NCBI GenBank assembly: GCA_937959275.1 | Contig: CALGLU010000114.1 | Coordinates: 1-52,340 of the forward strand | Reading direction: 5' to 3' | Length of the DNA: 52,340 nucleotides | Source of the DNA: an uncultured Saprospiraceae bacterium | GTDB lineage: Bacteria > Bacteroidota > Bacteroidia > Chitinophagales > Saprospiraceae | In this document: piece by piece, positions 16,375 through 25,248 of the stretch | Position numbering within the stretch: the first letter of the stretch is position 1 | Layout: every line of letters begins with the position of its first letter | The notes under the pieces: generated by a model | What the model was told of the DNA's origin: nothing | Databases searched by the model: none | Seen by the model: the letters and a program-made list of their open reading frames with translations, nothing else | Translations under genes and position numbers: made by a program

Positions 16375-17937
16375 TCAAACCTCCGCCAAATCTAACTTGT
16401 CCAAATACTCAAAATTCGTATTGTTAGGAAATGCAGCTTTCGCTTCTTTTAACGTCTCAGTAAAGAGATCATCTTGGCGCAATTGAAAATAACACAAGAT
16501 CTGATTGTAATAAATATCAGCCTTCAGCCCAGAAAGATCTACGGCGTATTGATAATATTGTAAAGAGGCCTCGTGAAAACCTAGGTCGTAAAAGAAACCC
16601 GCAAGTTCGAAAGCAAGATTATCAGGTTCATTGATATTAAAATAAAAATGCCAGACTTGATGCAATGTTTGTGCAATTCGATTCCGTTCATTGAATGTGA
16701 TCGAAGTCGACAGTTGTTTTAAGCGAGGTAATAGTTTGATAAAGAAGGTCGAGTCGTAGGCACTTAGTCTGATGAAGGCAATGACTTCAGTCAGCTTCAA
16801 TTTTAAAATATTAGAATAGGTTAATTTTTTTAAAGTGTTAAAGTCGTCAGGACCAAAGTCGTTGACAAAGCGCTGATAGGCCGCATTAGTATATTGATAG
16901 GTGTCCGCATCAGCTAAGAACAGGAGACAGCCAACTTCTGCATGAAATGTTGAAAAAGAAGGAAATAATACTTTACCTCCCTTTTTTAAACAGAATGAAC
17001 CTAAGGCATGATAATTCACCCACAATGAAAAACTACCGTGTTTTATAATATCAGGCTCTTCTCTATTTTCGAGATCATGGATGTCGTGAAAGCCTTTGTC
17101 CATAGACAACACCATCAAGCCCTTACTGGATAAATCAACTAGATTACTTAAGCATTGCAGCCCTTTTTCTGGAAAGAATAAGTGGGTGTTTGAAAGAGAG
17201 AAGCGGTACTCTTCTAAAATATCGTTGATGGTCGTATTGGGATAAAAAGCTTTTGATACAGCTTTGTTTTGATAGCTTAATTGCAAACTTTTTATGAGTG
17301 TTGCGGTATCCACTTCCTCAGGATTTTCTTTAGATTGGAGTGCTATCGAACTAACAGACATATTTTGATCCTTAATCACAAACACATCATTAGGAATTGA
17401 ATCGAAAAAGTAATTCGCAAGGGCAATGATTGGTTGATTTAAATCTTGAGAACGTATCGTTGTATCCGCATACTGCAAATGAATCTCCTTAGTACCCATC
17501 GCATCGAAGTATGCAAAATCTAGAACCCCTTGTTTTAAATAGTCCTGTAACTGTTCATGATGTTTAAAAAAGCTAAGGTTATCTTCGACAATATCACTCA
17601 GGATATAACAGTAAGACGGAAGTTCGATATCGATTAACGCAATTAAGTGTTCTAAATGCTTAAGAATATGAAACGCTAGCCGCCCATGTCCCGCACCTAG
17701 TTCTAAAATGTAAACAGTATCAGTGACTTGCCCTTTTGCTGCGAGATCTTTTAGAAAACCCAAAATTATTTCTGCATAGGTTTTTCCAACCATTGAGCTA
17801 CTGGTTAATTGATGGGGTAGCATGCCTTTACTCCAAGCATCAATGCCAGTGTTTTGATAAAAATCGCGATTCAGTTGCCAGATCAGACTTTCAGAAAAAA
17901 GCTTGAATGATTCGAGTTCGTAGAATGTTTCTTCCAT
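16375..17937 (-). CDS. MidA-like SAM-dependent methyltransferase with helical-repeat C-terminus
   Basis: This is a putative class I methyltransferase. Its SAM-binding motif is VYILELGAGHGRLAFHIL (about residues 70-87). The downstream YILSDIVEDNLSFF and PIIALANYFFDSIPNDVF resemble the acidic loop and the NEFFDALP-type motif of MidA (COG1565), which methylates an arginine in complex I subunit NDUFS2 in eukaryotes. Residues about 390-520 form TPR-like helical pairs (AFELAGFFYDLGFHEASLQY, ILCYFQLRQDDLFTETLKEA) that could bind a protein partner. ATG at 17937 is preferred over a TTG at 17964. The bacterial substrate is unknown. It is convergent with the LLM pseudogene and divergent from the cytochrome/propeller cluster. 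Confidence 0.65.
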   Translation of the reverse strand: MEETFYELESFKLFSESLIWQLNRDFYQNTGIDAWSKGMLPHQLTSSSMVGKTYAEIILGFLKDLAAKGQVTDTVYILELGAGHGRLAFHILKHLEHLIALIDIELPSYCYILSDIVEDNLSFFKHHEQLQDYLKQGVLDFAYFDAMGTKEIHLQYADTTIRSQDLNQPIIALANYFFDSIPNDVFVIKDQNMSVSSIALQSKENPEEVDTATLIKSLQLSYQNKAVSKAFYPNTTINDILEEYRFSLSNTHLFFPEKGLQCLSNLVDLSSKGLMVLSMDKGFHDIHDLENREEPDIIKHGSFSLWVNYHALGSFCLKKGGKVLFPSFSTFHAEVGCLLFLADADTYQYTNAAYQRFVNDFGPDDFNTLKKLTYSNILKLKLTEVIAFIRLSAYDSTFFIKLLPRLKQLSTSITFNERNRIAQTLHQVWHFYFNINEPDNLAFELAGFFYDLGFHEASLQYYQYAVDLSGLKADIYYNQILCYFQLRQDDLFTETLKEAKAAFPNNTNFEYLDKLDLAEV

Positions 17938-18063
17938 AGTAATCGTAATGCTTGTACTGGTCAAGCGTAAACAGAAAAACAGTTTAAACTTTGCAAGCTG
18001 ATACTATAAATAGTAGAAACAGACGAAATTCAAATTTCAACATAAAGATACGTTTTTATTATA

Positions 18064-18089
18064 GGTGCACTTTTGGCACCGCTTTTTTG
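18064..18089 (+). terminator. Terminator-like hairpin with T-tract in a divergent intergenic region
   Basis: GGTGC and GCACC arms separated by a 7-nt loop are followed by GCTTTTTT. No gene on the + strand ends upstream (the neighbour starts on the minus strand at 17937), so it may end a leader or short RNA ahead of 18321, or be fortuitous. The rest of 17938-18320 shows no other feature. Confidence 0.35.
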
Positions 18090-18320
18090 AACTACATAAG
18101 ATGATAAGGCACTTAGAAAAGACATGGGCCTTTCTCTAATGGATCATGATCTATTACTCACAACAATATTTGCATTGTGTCGTGGACTATTGGATATAGT
18201 GTATACATCAGATACACTTTGCGAAAAAAGAACCTTACACTTCACAGCAATTTCTTATCTTAGATTATCATCAAACCCATCCTCCCAAGGGTGGAACGTG
18301 TTCAAGACAAACTATTCTAA

Positions 18321-21300
18321 ATGTCATTACCAAAAACGAAAGCCCTCATTCTACTCTTCCTGTCACTCGCTGTAATCCTCCTGCAAAGCTGTGGTCCCAA
18401 AACACATCTCGGCACGTACACCTACGAAACCCAACATGAAGACGAAACAACAACGGGCACTCTAAACATAGAAGAGCAAAACGGCAGCTATATAGCCACC
18501 CTCATCTCTTACCAATGGGGAACAAAAGTCCTCGACGACCTTGCGATTTCTGGTGATGAATTAGAAGGCACGTTTAAACAATGGAGTAGAGATTGTAAAC
18601 TCAATGGACACTTTGGAAACGATTCCTTTACAGGCAAACTTATCTTCGGTAAAGACGAGTTAACATTTTCAGCAAGAAAATTATCCAATGAAAAAGTCTT
18701 TATCGATCGATCAGATATTAGCTATGTATTGTCTAATGACGACCTCCAAGAGACCGAATTTAATATCGACCATGCAAGCCTTATCTCAGAACTAGATGCC
18801 GGCTCTGTTAATCGAGGTAGCCGTATCTATAATTCCAATTGCATTAATTGCCATGGTAATCAAGAGCTCGAAGGATCTATTCCAACATCTCGCAAGTTTT
18901 GGGAACACTCACTTAAATCAGGATCTGATCCCTTTTCGATATACCAAGTACTCACACGTGGATTTGGTGCAATGCCTCCACAACTCACCCTCACACAAGG
19001 AGAAAAATATGACGTCATCGCGTACATCCGCGAGGCACTAATTCGAGATGTAAATAAGTCGGAATATTATCCTGTCACCCCTGGCTATCTTGCTGGGCTG
19101 CCAAGCGGCACTTCACGAGGGCAAGAAGCTAAGCCGCACCATCCCTGGGCCGATCAAGACTACGGTAATTTTTTCATTAACACCTATGAGTTGGCAGATG
19201 CAGAAACAGGCATCCCCAGATTTCACTCACCCGGCCCGACCCCTTTTCCAGATGAAGATTATTCCAAAAATAATTTTGCATACAAAGGGATAGCTGTGCG
19301 ATTAGATGAAGGCGAGGGTGGTGTTGCTAAAGGCAAAGCTTGGATGATATTCGATCATGATGTGATGCGGGTAGCAGGCGGATGGACGGGAGAAGGCTTT
19401 ATCGATTGGAGCGCTATTCTGCTCAACGATCGCCATGAAACCTATCCGCGTACAATCGGTAAACTTCATTTTGAAACACCAGTAGGGCCCGGCTGGGCAA
19501 ACCCTGCAACTGGCCAGTTTGAGGATCCGAGATTTACAGCTAGAGATGGCAGACAGTTTGGCCCACTACCCAAACGATGGGCTGACTATAAAGGTATTTA
19601 CCAACACAGCGGAAAGAGTATCATAACATACGCTGTTGGCTCTGCTCACATCTTAGAGAAGCTTGGCATGGAGGCAGCAGGTGAACAAATAGTCTTCACA
19701 CGCACCTTAAATATTTCAGCCTCTAATTCATTATTGAAGTTGAGAATAGCACCAACGAAAAATCAAGTAAAACTCAAAGGTTCAGGTGCGACCTTGTCAG
19801 AAGAAGATGGCTTTGTTATGATGACTGTTAATCGGTCTCAGGCTGCGAAGATCAAGTTGTTTATTGCCAATGCAGATGTCACGGACTTTGATGAAATTGT
19901 TAAGTCATCTAAGACTCCTGAATCTTTGCGACAATATACCAATGGAGGACCAGCTCTTTATCCGCAAGTGATTACATCTACAATTACTACAGGCAAGGAG
20001 GAAGGCATGTTCGCTGTAGATCAGCTATCACCGCCTTATCAAAATCCATGGAACTGCCGCATGAAATTAAGCGGCATTGATTTTTTTAAGGATGCGAATA
20101 TAGCCGCAGCTTGTACGACAGATGGTGATGTCTTTATCATAACAGGATTAAGTGATGGCAGTACTGAGTTGAAATGGAAACGAATTGCAGCTGGTTTATT
20201 TCAACCTCTAGGTTTGAAAATATTGAAAGAAAAAATCTATGTAACATGCAGAGATCAATTGGTTAGATTACAAGATTTGAATGGAGATGGCGAGACTGAC
20301 TTTTATGAAAGCTTCAATCATGATCATCAAGTGTCGGATCACTTTCATGAGTTTGCGATGGGCTTGCAGGCAGACAAGCAAGGCAACTTGTATTATGCAA
20401 AAAGCGGACGGCATGCGCGCGAAGCCTTGATCCCTCAGCACGGCACATTGATTAAGGTGAGTCCTGATGGCAAGCGATCTGAAATCATCGCTTCAGGATT
20501 TAGAGCGGCGAATGGTGTGTGCATCAATCCTGATGGTAGTTTCTTAGTGACTGACCAACAAGGCTATTGGAATCCCATGAATCGGATCAATTGGATTGAT
20601 GTGAGTGGCGAGGCCAAATTTTATGGAAATATGTGGGGCTACGCGCCTCCAGAAGATTCATCAGATGAGGCGATGGAGCAGCCGATGGTTTGGGTGGACA
20701 TGGAGTTTGATCGGTCTCCCTCAGAACTGCTATGGGTAGCTAGCGAGCAATGGGGCGCATTGAATGGTAAACTCCTTAGTTTCTCTTATGGCTTTGGTAA
20801 AATACAATTGGTGCTCCACGAAGAAGTAAACGGCCAAAAGCAAGGCGGTGTGATTGATATACCGGGTATGAAGTTTTACACAGGCGTCATGCGTGGCCGT
20901 TTTCACCCAGACGATGGCAATCTGTATTTGTGTGGCATGGAAGCCTGGAGTACATCTCAAAATATTCGAACAGGCGATTTATATCGAATCCGATACACGG
21001 GTAATGCGGTGACTCTTCCTATCGACTTGGCGGCATATGAGGATGGCATACGCTTGTCTTTTGCTGAGCGCTTAGATCAGTCAATCGCCACAGACAAAAC
21101 TCAGTACGAAATCCAAACCTGGGATATTGTCAGAAGTAAAAGTTATGGCTCTGATCGATATGACACCCAGACGCTAGACATTTCAAATGTAGAAATCAGT
21201 GCTGATGGTAAGAGCGTGAGACTTATGCTACCTGATATCAAACCAGTCGATGTCATGACGATATCTTACACCATTAAGGATGCCAAAGGGAATGAAATTA

Positions 21301-21353
21301 GTGGCACTATCCAAAATACAATTCATACACTAGGCAAGCCGCCCGTTATTTAG
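18321..21353 (+). CDS. Lipoprotein with cytochrome c domain, DUF6797-like region and beta-propeller
   Basis: This is a large exported electron-transfer or dehydrogenase-like protein. The signal peptide ends in a lipobox (VILLQSCG, Cys24). A small beta-rich domain spans about residues 28-120. A class I cytochrome c domain has CINCH at 174-178 and a distal Met in FGAMPPQ. Next is a DUF6797-like region starting at HPWADQDYGNFF (about 274), typical of planctomycete and bacteroidete haem-propeller proteins. From about residue 555 onward a PQQ-dehydrogenase/sorbosone-dehydrogenase-like propeller shows ANGVCINPDGSFLVTDQQG, and a beta domain ends the protein. Its 1010 residues are plausible for this architecture. 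It is first of four same-strand exported genes and a partial paralogue of the gene at 22904. The electron donor is probably a sugar or polyol, which is inferred. Confidence 0.8.
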   Translation: MSLPKTKALILLFLSLAVILLQSCGPKTHLGTYTYETQHEDETTTGTLNIEEQNGSYIATLISYQWGTKVLDDLAISGDELEGTFKQWSRDCKLNGHFGNDSFTGKLIFGKDELTFSARKLSNEKVFIDRSDISYVLSNDDLQETEFNIDHASLISELDAGSVNRGSRIYNSNCINCHGNQELEGSIPTSRKFWEHSLKSGSDPFSIYQVLTRGFGAMPPQLTLTQGEKYDVIAYIREALIRDVNKSEYYPVTPGYLAGLPSGTSRGQEAKPHHPWADQDYGNFFINTYELADAETGIPRFHSPGPTPFPDEDYSKNNFAYKGIAVRLDEGEGGVAKGKAWMIFDHDVMRVAGGWTGEGFIDWSAILLNDRHETYPRTIGKLHFETPVGPGWANPATGQFEDPRFTARDGRQFGPLPKRWADYKGIYQHSGKSIITYAVGSAHILEKLGMEAAGEQIVFTRTLNISASNSLLKLRIAPTKNQVKLKGSGATLSEEDGFVMMTVNRSQAAKIKLFIANADVTDFDEIVKSSKTPESLRQYTNGGPALYPQVITSTITTGKEEGMFAVDQLSPPYQNPWNCRMKLSGIDFFKDANIAAACTTDGDVFIITGLSDGSTELKWKRIAAGLFQPLGLKILKEKIYVTCRDQLVRLQDLNGDGETDFYESFNHDHQVSDHFHEFAMGLQADKQGNLYYAKSGRHAREALIPQHGTLIKVSPDGKRSEIIASGFRAANGVCINPDGSFLVTDQQGYWNPMNRINWIDVSGEAKFYGNMWGYAPPEDSSDEAMEQPMVWVDMEFDRSPSELLWVASEQWGALNGKLLSFSYGFGKIQLVLHEEVNGQKQGGVIDIPGMKFYTGVMRGRFHPDDGNLYLCGMEAWSTSQNIRTGDLYRIRYTGNAVTLPIDLAAYEDGIRLSFAERLDQSIATDKTQYEIQTWDIVRSKSYGSDRYDTQTLDISNVEISADGKSVRLMLPDIKPVDVMTISYTIKDAKGNEISGTIQNTIHTLGKPPVI

Positions 21354-21484
21354 AAGCTTTAATAGTGCGAAGACAAACTCGTTGTCGTTTTTGGATATAT
21401 GGTTCTATGATCTAAAAATCTAATGTTTCCAGTAAAGGACTTTTTTAATATCTTGATAGCCTATTAGATTAATCAAATACACTT

Positions 21485-22453
21485 ATGAAACCATTTAGCC
21501 ACGATTATAATCGACGACAATTTATACGAGATGCTGGTATAGCAAGTAGTCTACTGGTATTCAATCCTTCTATAGGATGCGCAAATAATACAGAGACAAT
21601 CGATGACGACTTATCCTATTCTATTTTTTCCAAACATCTTCAATTTCTCAATTATGAGGATATGGCTGATGCTGCTGCGAATCTTGGCTTTGATGGGATC
21701 GATCTGACTGTGAGGAAGAAAGGACATGTGGAGCCTGAACGAGTAGAGGACGAACTCCCTCCGGCAATTGCTGCCATAAAAAAGGCTGGACTTAACCATG
21801 ACATGATGGCTAGTGATGTGAAAAATGCAGAAGAGGATGTGCACCGTCGAGTGTTGAAGACTGCGGCATCTCTAGGCGTTAAGTATTATCGAATGGGCTA
21901 TCTGCGTTTCCTCGACGAACAATCTATTCCAGATAGACTAACAGATCTAAATGGAGAAATGAAAACATTGGCTGCCTTGAATCGAGAATTGGGTATAACG
22001 GGTGGCTACCAAAATCACAGTGGCAAACATGTGGGAGCTCAATTATGGGATCTTTGGCATCTACTCAAAGATATTAATCCCGAGGAGCTGGGCTGCCAAT
22101 TTGATATCAGACACAGCGTCGTTGAAGGCGGACGATCTTGGGAAAATTCCCTAAAGCTCATTGAACCTCAAATTAATAGTATAGTCTTAAAAGATTTCAT
22201 TTGGGCTAAGGACACTGATGGTAAATGGCAAATAAAAAATGTACCCTTGGGTGAAGGCATGGTCGATTTTACAAGCTATTTTAAATTATTAAAACAGATG
22301 AATATTCGAGTGCCCGCCACGATACATTATGAATATGATCTGGGTGGTGTAGAACATGGCGCTAGAGAATTGCATGATATGAAAGCAGCAGACATATTTA
22401 AAATGATGAAAAAGGATCTGGACTTTGCAAAAGCTAAATGGCGAGAAGCTTAA
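21485..22453 (+). CDS. Exported sugar-phosphate isomerase/epimerase-like TIM barrel
   Basis: This belongs to the xylose-isomerase-like/AP-endonuclease-2 superfamily and probably isomerises or epimerises a sugar. A twin-arginine-like leader (NRRQFIRDAGIASSLLVF) precedes the barrel, implying transport of a folded, metal-loaded enzyme. Barrel strands and metal-ligand candidates include FDGIDLTVR, GGYQNHSG, GCQFDIRHSV, SIVLKDFIWA and ATIHYEYD, with Glu, Asp and His at the usual positions. Its 322 residues are normal. It lies 131 bp after the first propeller gene and before the second one. With those oxidases and the enolase-type enzyme it suggests a periplasmic carbohydrate route. The substrate is unknown. 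Confidence 0.78.
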   Translation: MKPFSHDYNRRQFIRDAGIASSLLVFNPSIGCANNTETIDDDLSYSIFSKHLQFLNYEDMADAAANLGFDGIDLTVRKKGHVEPERVEDELPPAIAAIKKAGLNHDMMASDVKNAEEDVHRRVLKTAASLGVKYYRMGYLRFLDEQSIPDRLTDLNGEMKTLAALNRELGITGGYQNHSGKHVGAQLWDLWHLLKDINPEELGCQFDIRHSVVEGGRSWENSLKLIEPQINSIVLKDFIWAKDTDGKWQIKNVPLGEGMVDFTSYFKLLKQMNIRVPATIHYEYDLGGVEHGARELHDMKAADIFKMMKKDLDFAKAKWREA

Positions 22454-22506
22454 TTGGCGTAGTTGTTTACTCAAATGAATTGTTCTTTCATAAATAGCGG
22501 GAAAAC

Positions 22507-22751
22507 TGGTTTCTTTCCCAGCTTCGGAGGAGTTGACTCGCCCAAGCGAGGACGAGGTGTTTCTCTCCCAGTTTAAGTGGAGTGGACTCGCCCATGCGAG
22601 GATGAGTTGGTTTCTTCCATCTTCGGAGGAGTGGCCTCGCGCAAGCGAGGACGAGGTGGTTTCTTTCCCAGCTTCGGAGGAGTGGACTCGCCCAAGCGAG
22701 GACGAGGTGGTTTCTTCCAGCTTCGAACGATTGGCTTTACACAAGGACAAG
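22507..22751. repeat. About 50-bp minisatellite, five units
   Basis: Units at 22507-22557, 22558-22607, 22608-22656, 22657-22707 and a degenerate one at 22708-22751 are built from TGGTTTCTTTCCCAGCTTC, GGAGGAGTGGACTCG and CCAAGCGAGGACGAGG. Each carries a small CTCGC/GCGAG inverted repeat. Unit lengths vary between 49 and 51, and frames shift from unit to unit, which argues against coding. The rest of 22454-22903 shows nothing recognisable. Confidence 0.88.
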
Positions 22752-22903
22752 TTGGCTACTTTCTTCTCCTCTTGAATTAGACTCTTTTAATCATCCTAAA
22801 ATTTATTCTTCACATGGGCATTGCCAATAAGACAGCTTTCTCGTAAAAATAAATTATTTTACAAAAGCGATTCATTTGTCTGCTATCTAGTAATTTATTT
22901 CTA

Positions 22904-25237
22904 TTGAAAAAATATTCCTACAATAAAAGGAGTCTACCATCATCCGATTTAGGATTTGGTTTGAAAAATATAGCGTCTAGTCTAGCTGTATTTGTACTCG
23001 TGTGTTTGATGCTAGCTTGTGAGTCGGCGGACCAAGGAGAAGAATTAGCCTTAACGTTCTTTCGAAGATCTGTCTTAAATCAACAACCACGGATGTTGAC
23101 ATTACGATTTGGAGATCATCAACATCTCGCTTATGATCTGAAACAAATGCGACCAGTCAAACTGTGGAATGGTGGCGTGCTATGGAATGGAGCTGTCTTT
23201 AATCGCACCAAAACTGTGCAGCCGACAAGTTATGGTGATGACTATGATTCATTTGACTCAGACGTGTTTTGGGAATTGAAAGATGGCACTGAATCGCTTG
23301 AAGCTGAACTACAATTTAATTCTTATGAGCTGAAGGAGGAGGGAATCCTTTTTAAATACACCCTTACTAGTGATAGCCACACAATTAGCATCCAGGAAAA
23401 GCCAAGCTTGGTAGAGCAAGGTGATTCAATGAGCTTACTCAGAACATACGACATAACAGGCTTACCAAAAGAACTGACACTCAGTGCAGGAGGACAAACT
23501 GTAGTCGACGAATCGTCTGTGAAGACTTCGTATTTCATGACATCGATTCCAGAAAGGCCTGATGAAATCACCTCTGATAATGGAGCACAATATTGGCTAG
23601 ATAAAAGTGGATGTACGACCTGTCATTATAGGAAAGACAAAATGATCGGGCCCAGTTATGTCGATATAGCGAATACATATGCTGGTGTTGATGAGGCACT
23701 GTCCTTACTCGTCTCTCGTGTAAAAAATGGGAGTGTTGGCGAATGGGGTGATGTATCTATGATAGCGCACCCTGATATTGATGAACCCGACTTAGAGAAT
23801 ATGATCAAGTATATTCTCTCCTTGCAAACTGTCCTGAGCAAAAAGAAACCAAAGCGAAAAATTAAAAACTATAAGGCAACAGAGAACTCAAAAGCAGGAT
23901 TTGGAGCACCCGTAGTCGGTGTTCATCCAGCATATGATCTGATTACGATTAGACCGGATGATTTTAAACCAAGAGTGGGAGGGATGGCCTTTATGCCTGA
24001 TGGTAGCCTTATTATAAGTACCTGGGATTCTATTGGTGGGATTTATAGATTATCGAACTTGGCTACAGATGATCCGAACGCTGTGAAGATTGAGCTGATT
24101 GCATCTGGCCTGGCCGAGCCACTTGGTTTGACCACAGTCGGTGAGGATATATACGTCTTACAAAAACATGAGTTGACCAAATTGATAGATCATGATCAAG
24201 ATGACGTGATCGACGAATATGTATGTGTGAATAATCAATTCGGTGTCACTGCTGATTTTCATGAATTTTCATATGGACTTGTACATGTAAATGGACGCTT
24301 TTATGGTGGGCTGGGCTTAGCAATGAGACTGATGTCATCAGAACTGCAATTAGAAGATCGGGGGACGATATTCTCAGTGAGTAATCATAAGGACTTTGAA
24401 ATTATAGCTCGAGGGTTGAGACAAACGAATGGGATCGGTGTAGGCCCAGATGGCTCAATCATTGTGACTGATAATCAAGGTCAGTGGGCCCCAGCTTGTA
24501 AATTAATTCAGATCGAGCCAGGCGCATTTTATGGTTGCCAACATGGTACTGGTGATCGTTACAAAGGCCAGTCTGAGACACCACCGGCGGTTTGGATGCC
24601 TCAAGATGAAATTGGCAATTCACCAGGCGAACCAATCCTTATGCAAGATGGTCCCTATGTTGGTCAAATGATCCATGGCGATGTGACCCATGGTGGTATT
24701 AAAAGAGTGTATTTGGAAAAACGAGGTGGTCATTATCAAGGATGCGTATTTCGATTTAGTCAAGGTCTAGAAGCGGGGATCAATCGACTGACTTATGGAC
24801 CTGATGGTGCCTTGTATGCGGGTGGTGTTGGGATGAATGGTGGCTGGTCACATAAGGAGCGTCGGTTTGGCTTGCAAAAATTAAAGTACAACGCAAAGGT
24901 GCCTTTTGAAATGTTATCGATTAATTCTCGTCAAGATGGATTTGAGATTCAATTGACAAAGGCAATTACTGATGCCATACTCACGGATTTCAGTCTCATT
25001 AAGATTCATCAATGGTATTACCAAGCGACTGCCTCTTATGGTGGACCTAAATTGGGCTTAGAGGAGTTAGCTGTTAATAATATCATTATGTCAGCTGATC
25101 GTACAAAGTTGACATTACAGATTGATGGACTTAGAGAAGGACATGTCGTTTATTTTATGCTAAGTGATCAAATAAAAAGTACATCAGGTGAATCTCTCTG
25201 GTCGGGTGAAGCATGGTATACGCTAAATAAGTTTTAA
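22904..25237 (+). CDS. Lipoprotein with cytochrome c domain and beta-propeller
   Basis: This is an exported haem and propeller protein, a paralogue in part of the gene at 18321. The lipoprotein signal is SLAVFVLVCLMLAC. There is no ATG: TTG at 22904 gives a 39-residue leader, while TTG at 22961 gives a more usual 20-residue one, so the start is open. An N-terminal beta domain (about 50-225) comes before a class I cytochrome c domain with CTTCH at 237-241 and a later Met in VSMIAHPD (counted from 22904). A propeller follows from about 335 (VGGMAFMPDGSLIISTWD, TNGIGVGPDGSIIVTDNQG). A C-terminal beta domain is shared with the first paralogue. It lies 11 bases before the enolase-type gene, so an operon is likely. 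Sugar or polyol oxidation is inferred. Confidence 0.8.
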   Translation: MKKYSYNKRSLPSSDLGFGLKNIASSLAVFVLVCLMLACESADQGEELALTFFRRSVLNQQPRMLTLRFGDHQHLAYDLKQMRPVKLWNGGVLWNGAVFNRTKTVQPTSYGDDYDSFDSDVFWELKDGTESLEAELQFNSYELKEEGILFKYTLTSDSHTISIQEKPSLVEQGDSMSLLRTYDITGLPKELTLSAGGQTVVDESSVKTSYFMTSIPERPDEITSDNGAQYWLDKSGCTTCHYRKDKMIGPSYVDIANTYAGVDEALSLLVSRVKNGSVGEWGDVSMIAHPDIDEPDLENMIKYILSLQTVLSKKKPKRKIKNYKATENSKAGFGAPVVGVHPAYDLITIRPDDFKPRVGGMAFMPDGSLIISTWDSIGGIYRLSNLATDDPNAVKIELIASGLAEPLGLTTVGEDIYVLQKHELTKLIDHDQDDVIDEYVCVNNQFGVTADFHEFSYGLVHVNGRFYGGLGLAMRLMSSELQLEDRGTIFSVSNHKDFEIIARGLRQTNGIGVGPDGSIIVTDNQGQWAPACKLIQIEPGAFYGCQHGTGDRYKGQSETPPAVWMPQDEIGNSPGEPILMQDGPYVGQMIHGDVTHGGIKRVYLEKRGGHYQGCVFRFSQGLEAGINRLTYGPDGALYAGGVGMNGGWSHKERRFGLQKLKYNAKVPFEMLSINSRQDGFEIQLTKAITDAILTDFSLIKIHQWYYQATASYGGPKLGLEELAVNNIIMSADRTKLTLQIDGLREGHVVYFMLSDQIKSTSGESLWSGEAWYTLNKF

Positions 25238-25248
25238 ATTAGTCATCT

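Noticed and set aside
18124-18375. 83-residue gene ahead of the cytochrome/propeller gene
   Set aside because: It runs into the signal-peptide region of the real gene in another frame and has no recognisable content.
22507-22751. Protein-coding repeat gene in the 50-bp array
   Set aside because: Unit length varies from 49 to 51, so each unit changes frame; the open frames on both strands come from repeat composition and lack signals or families.
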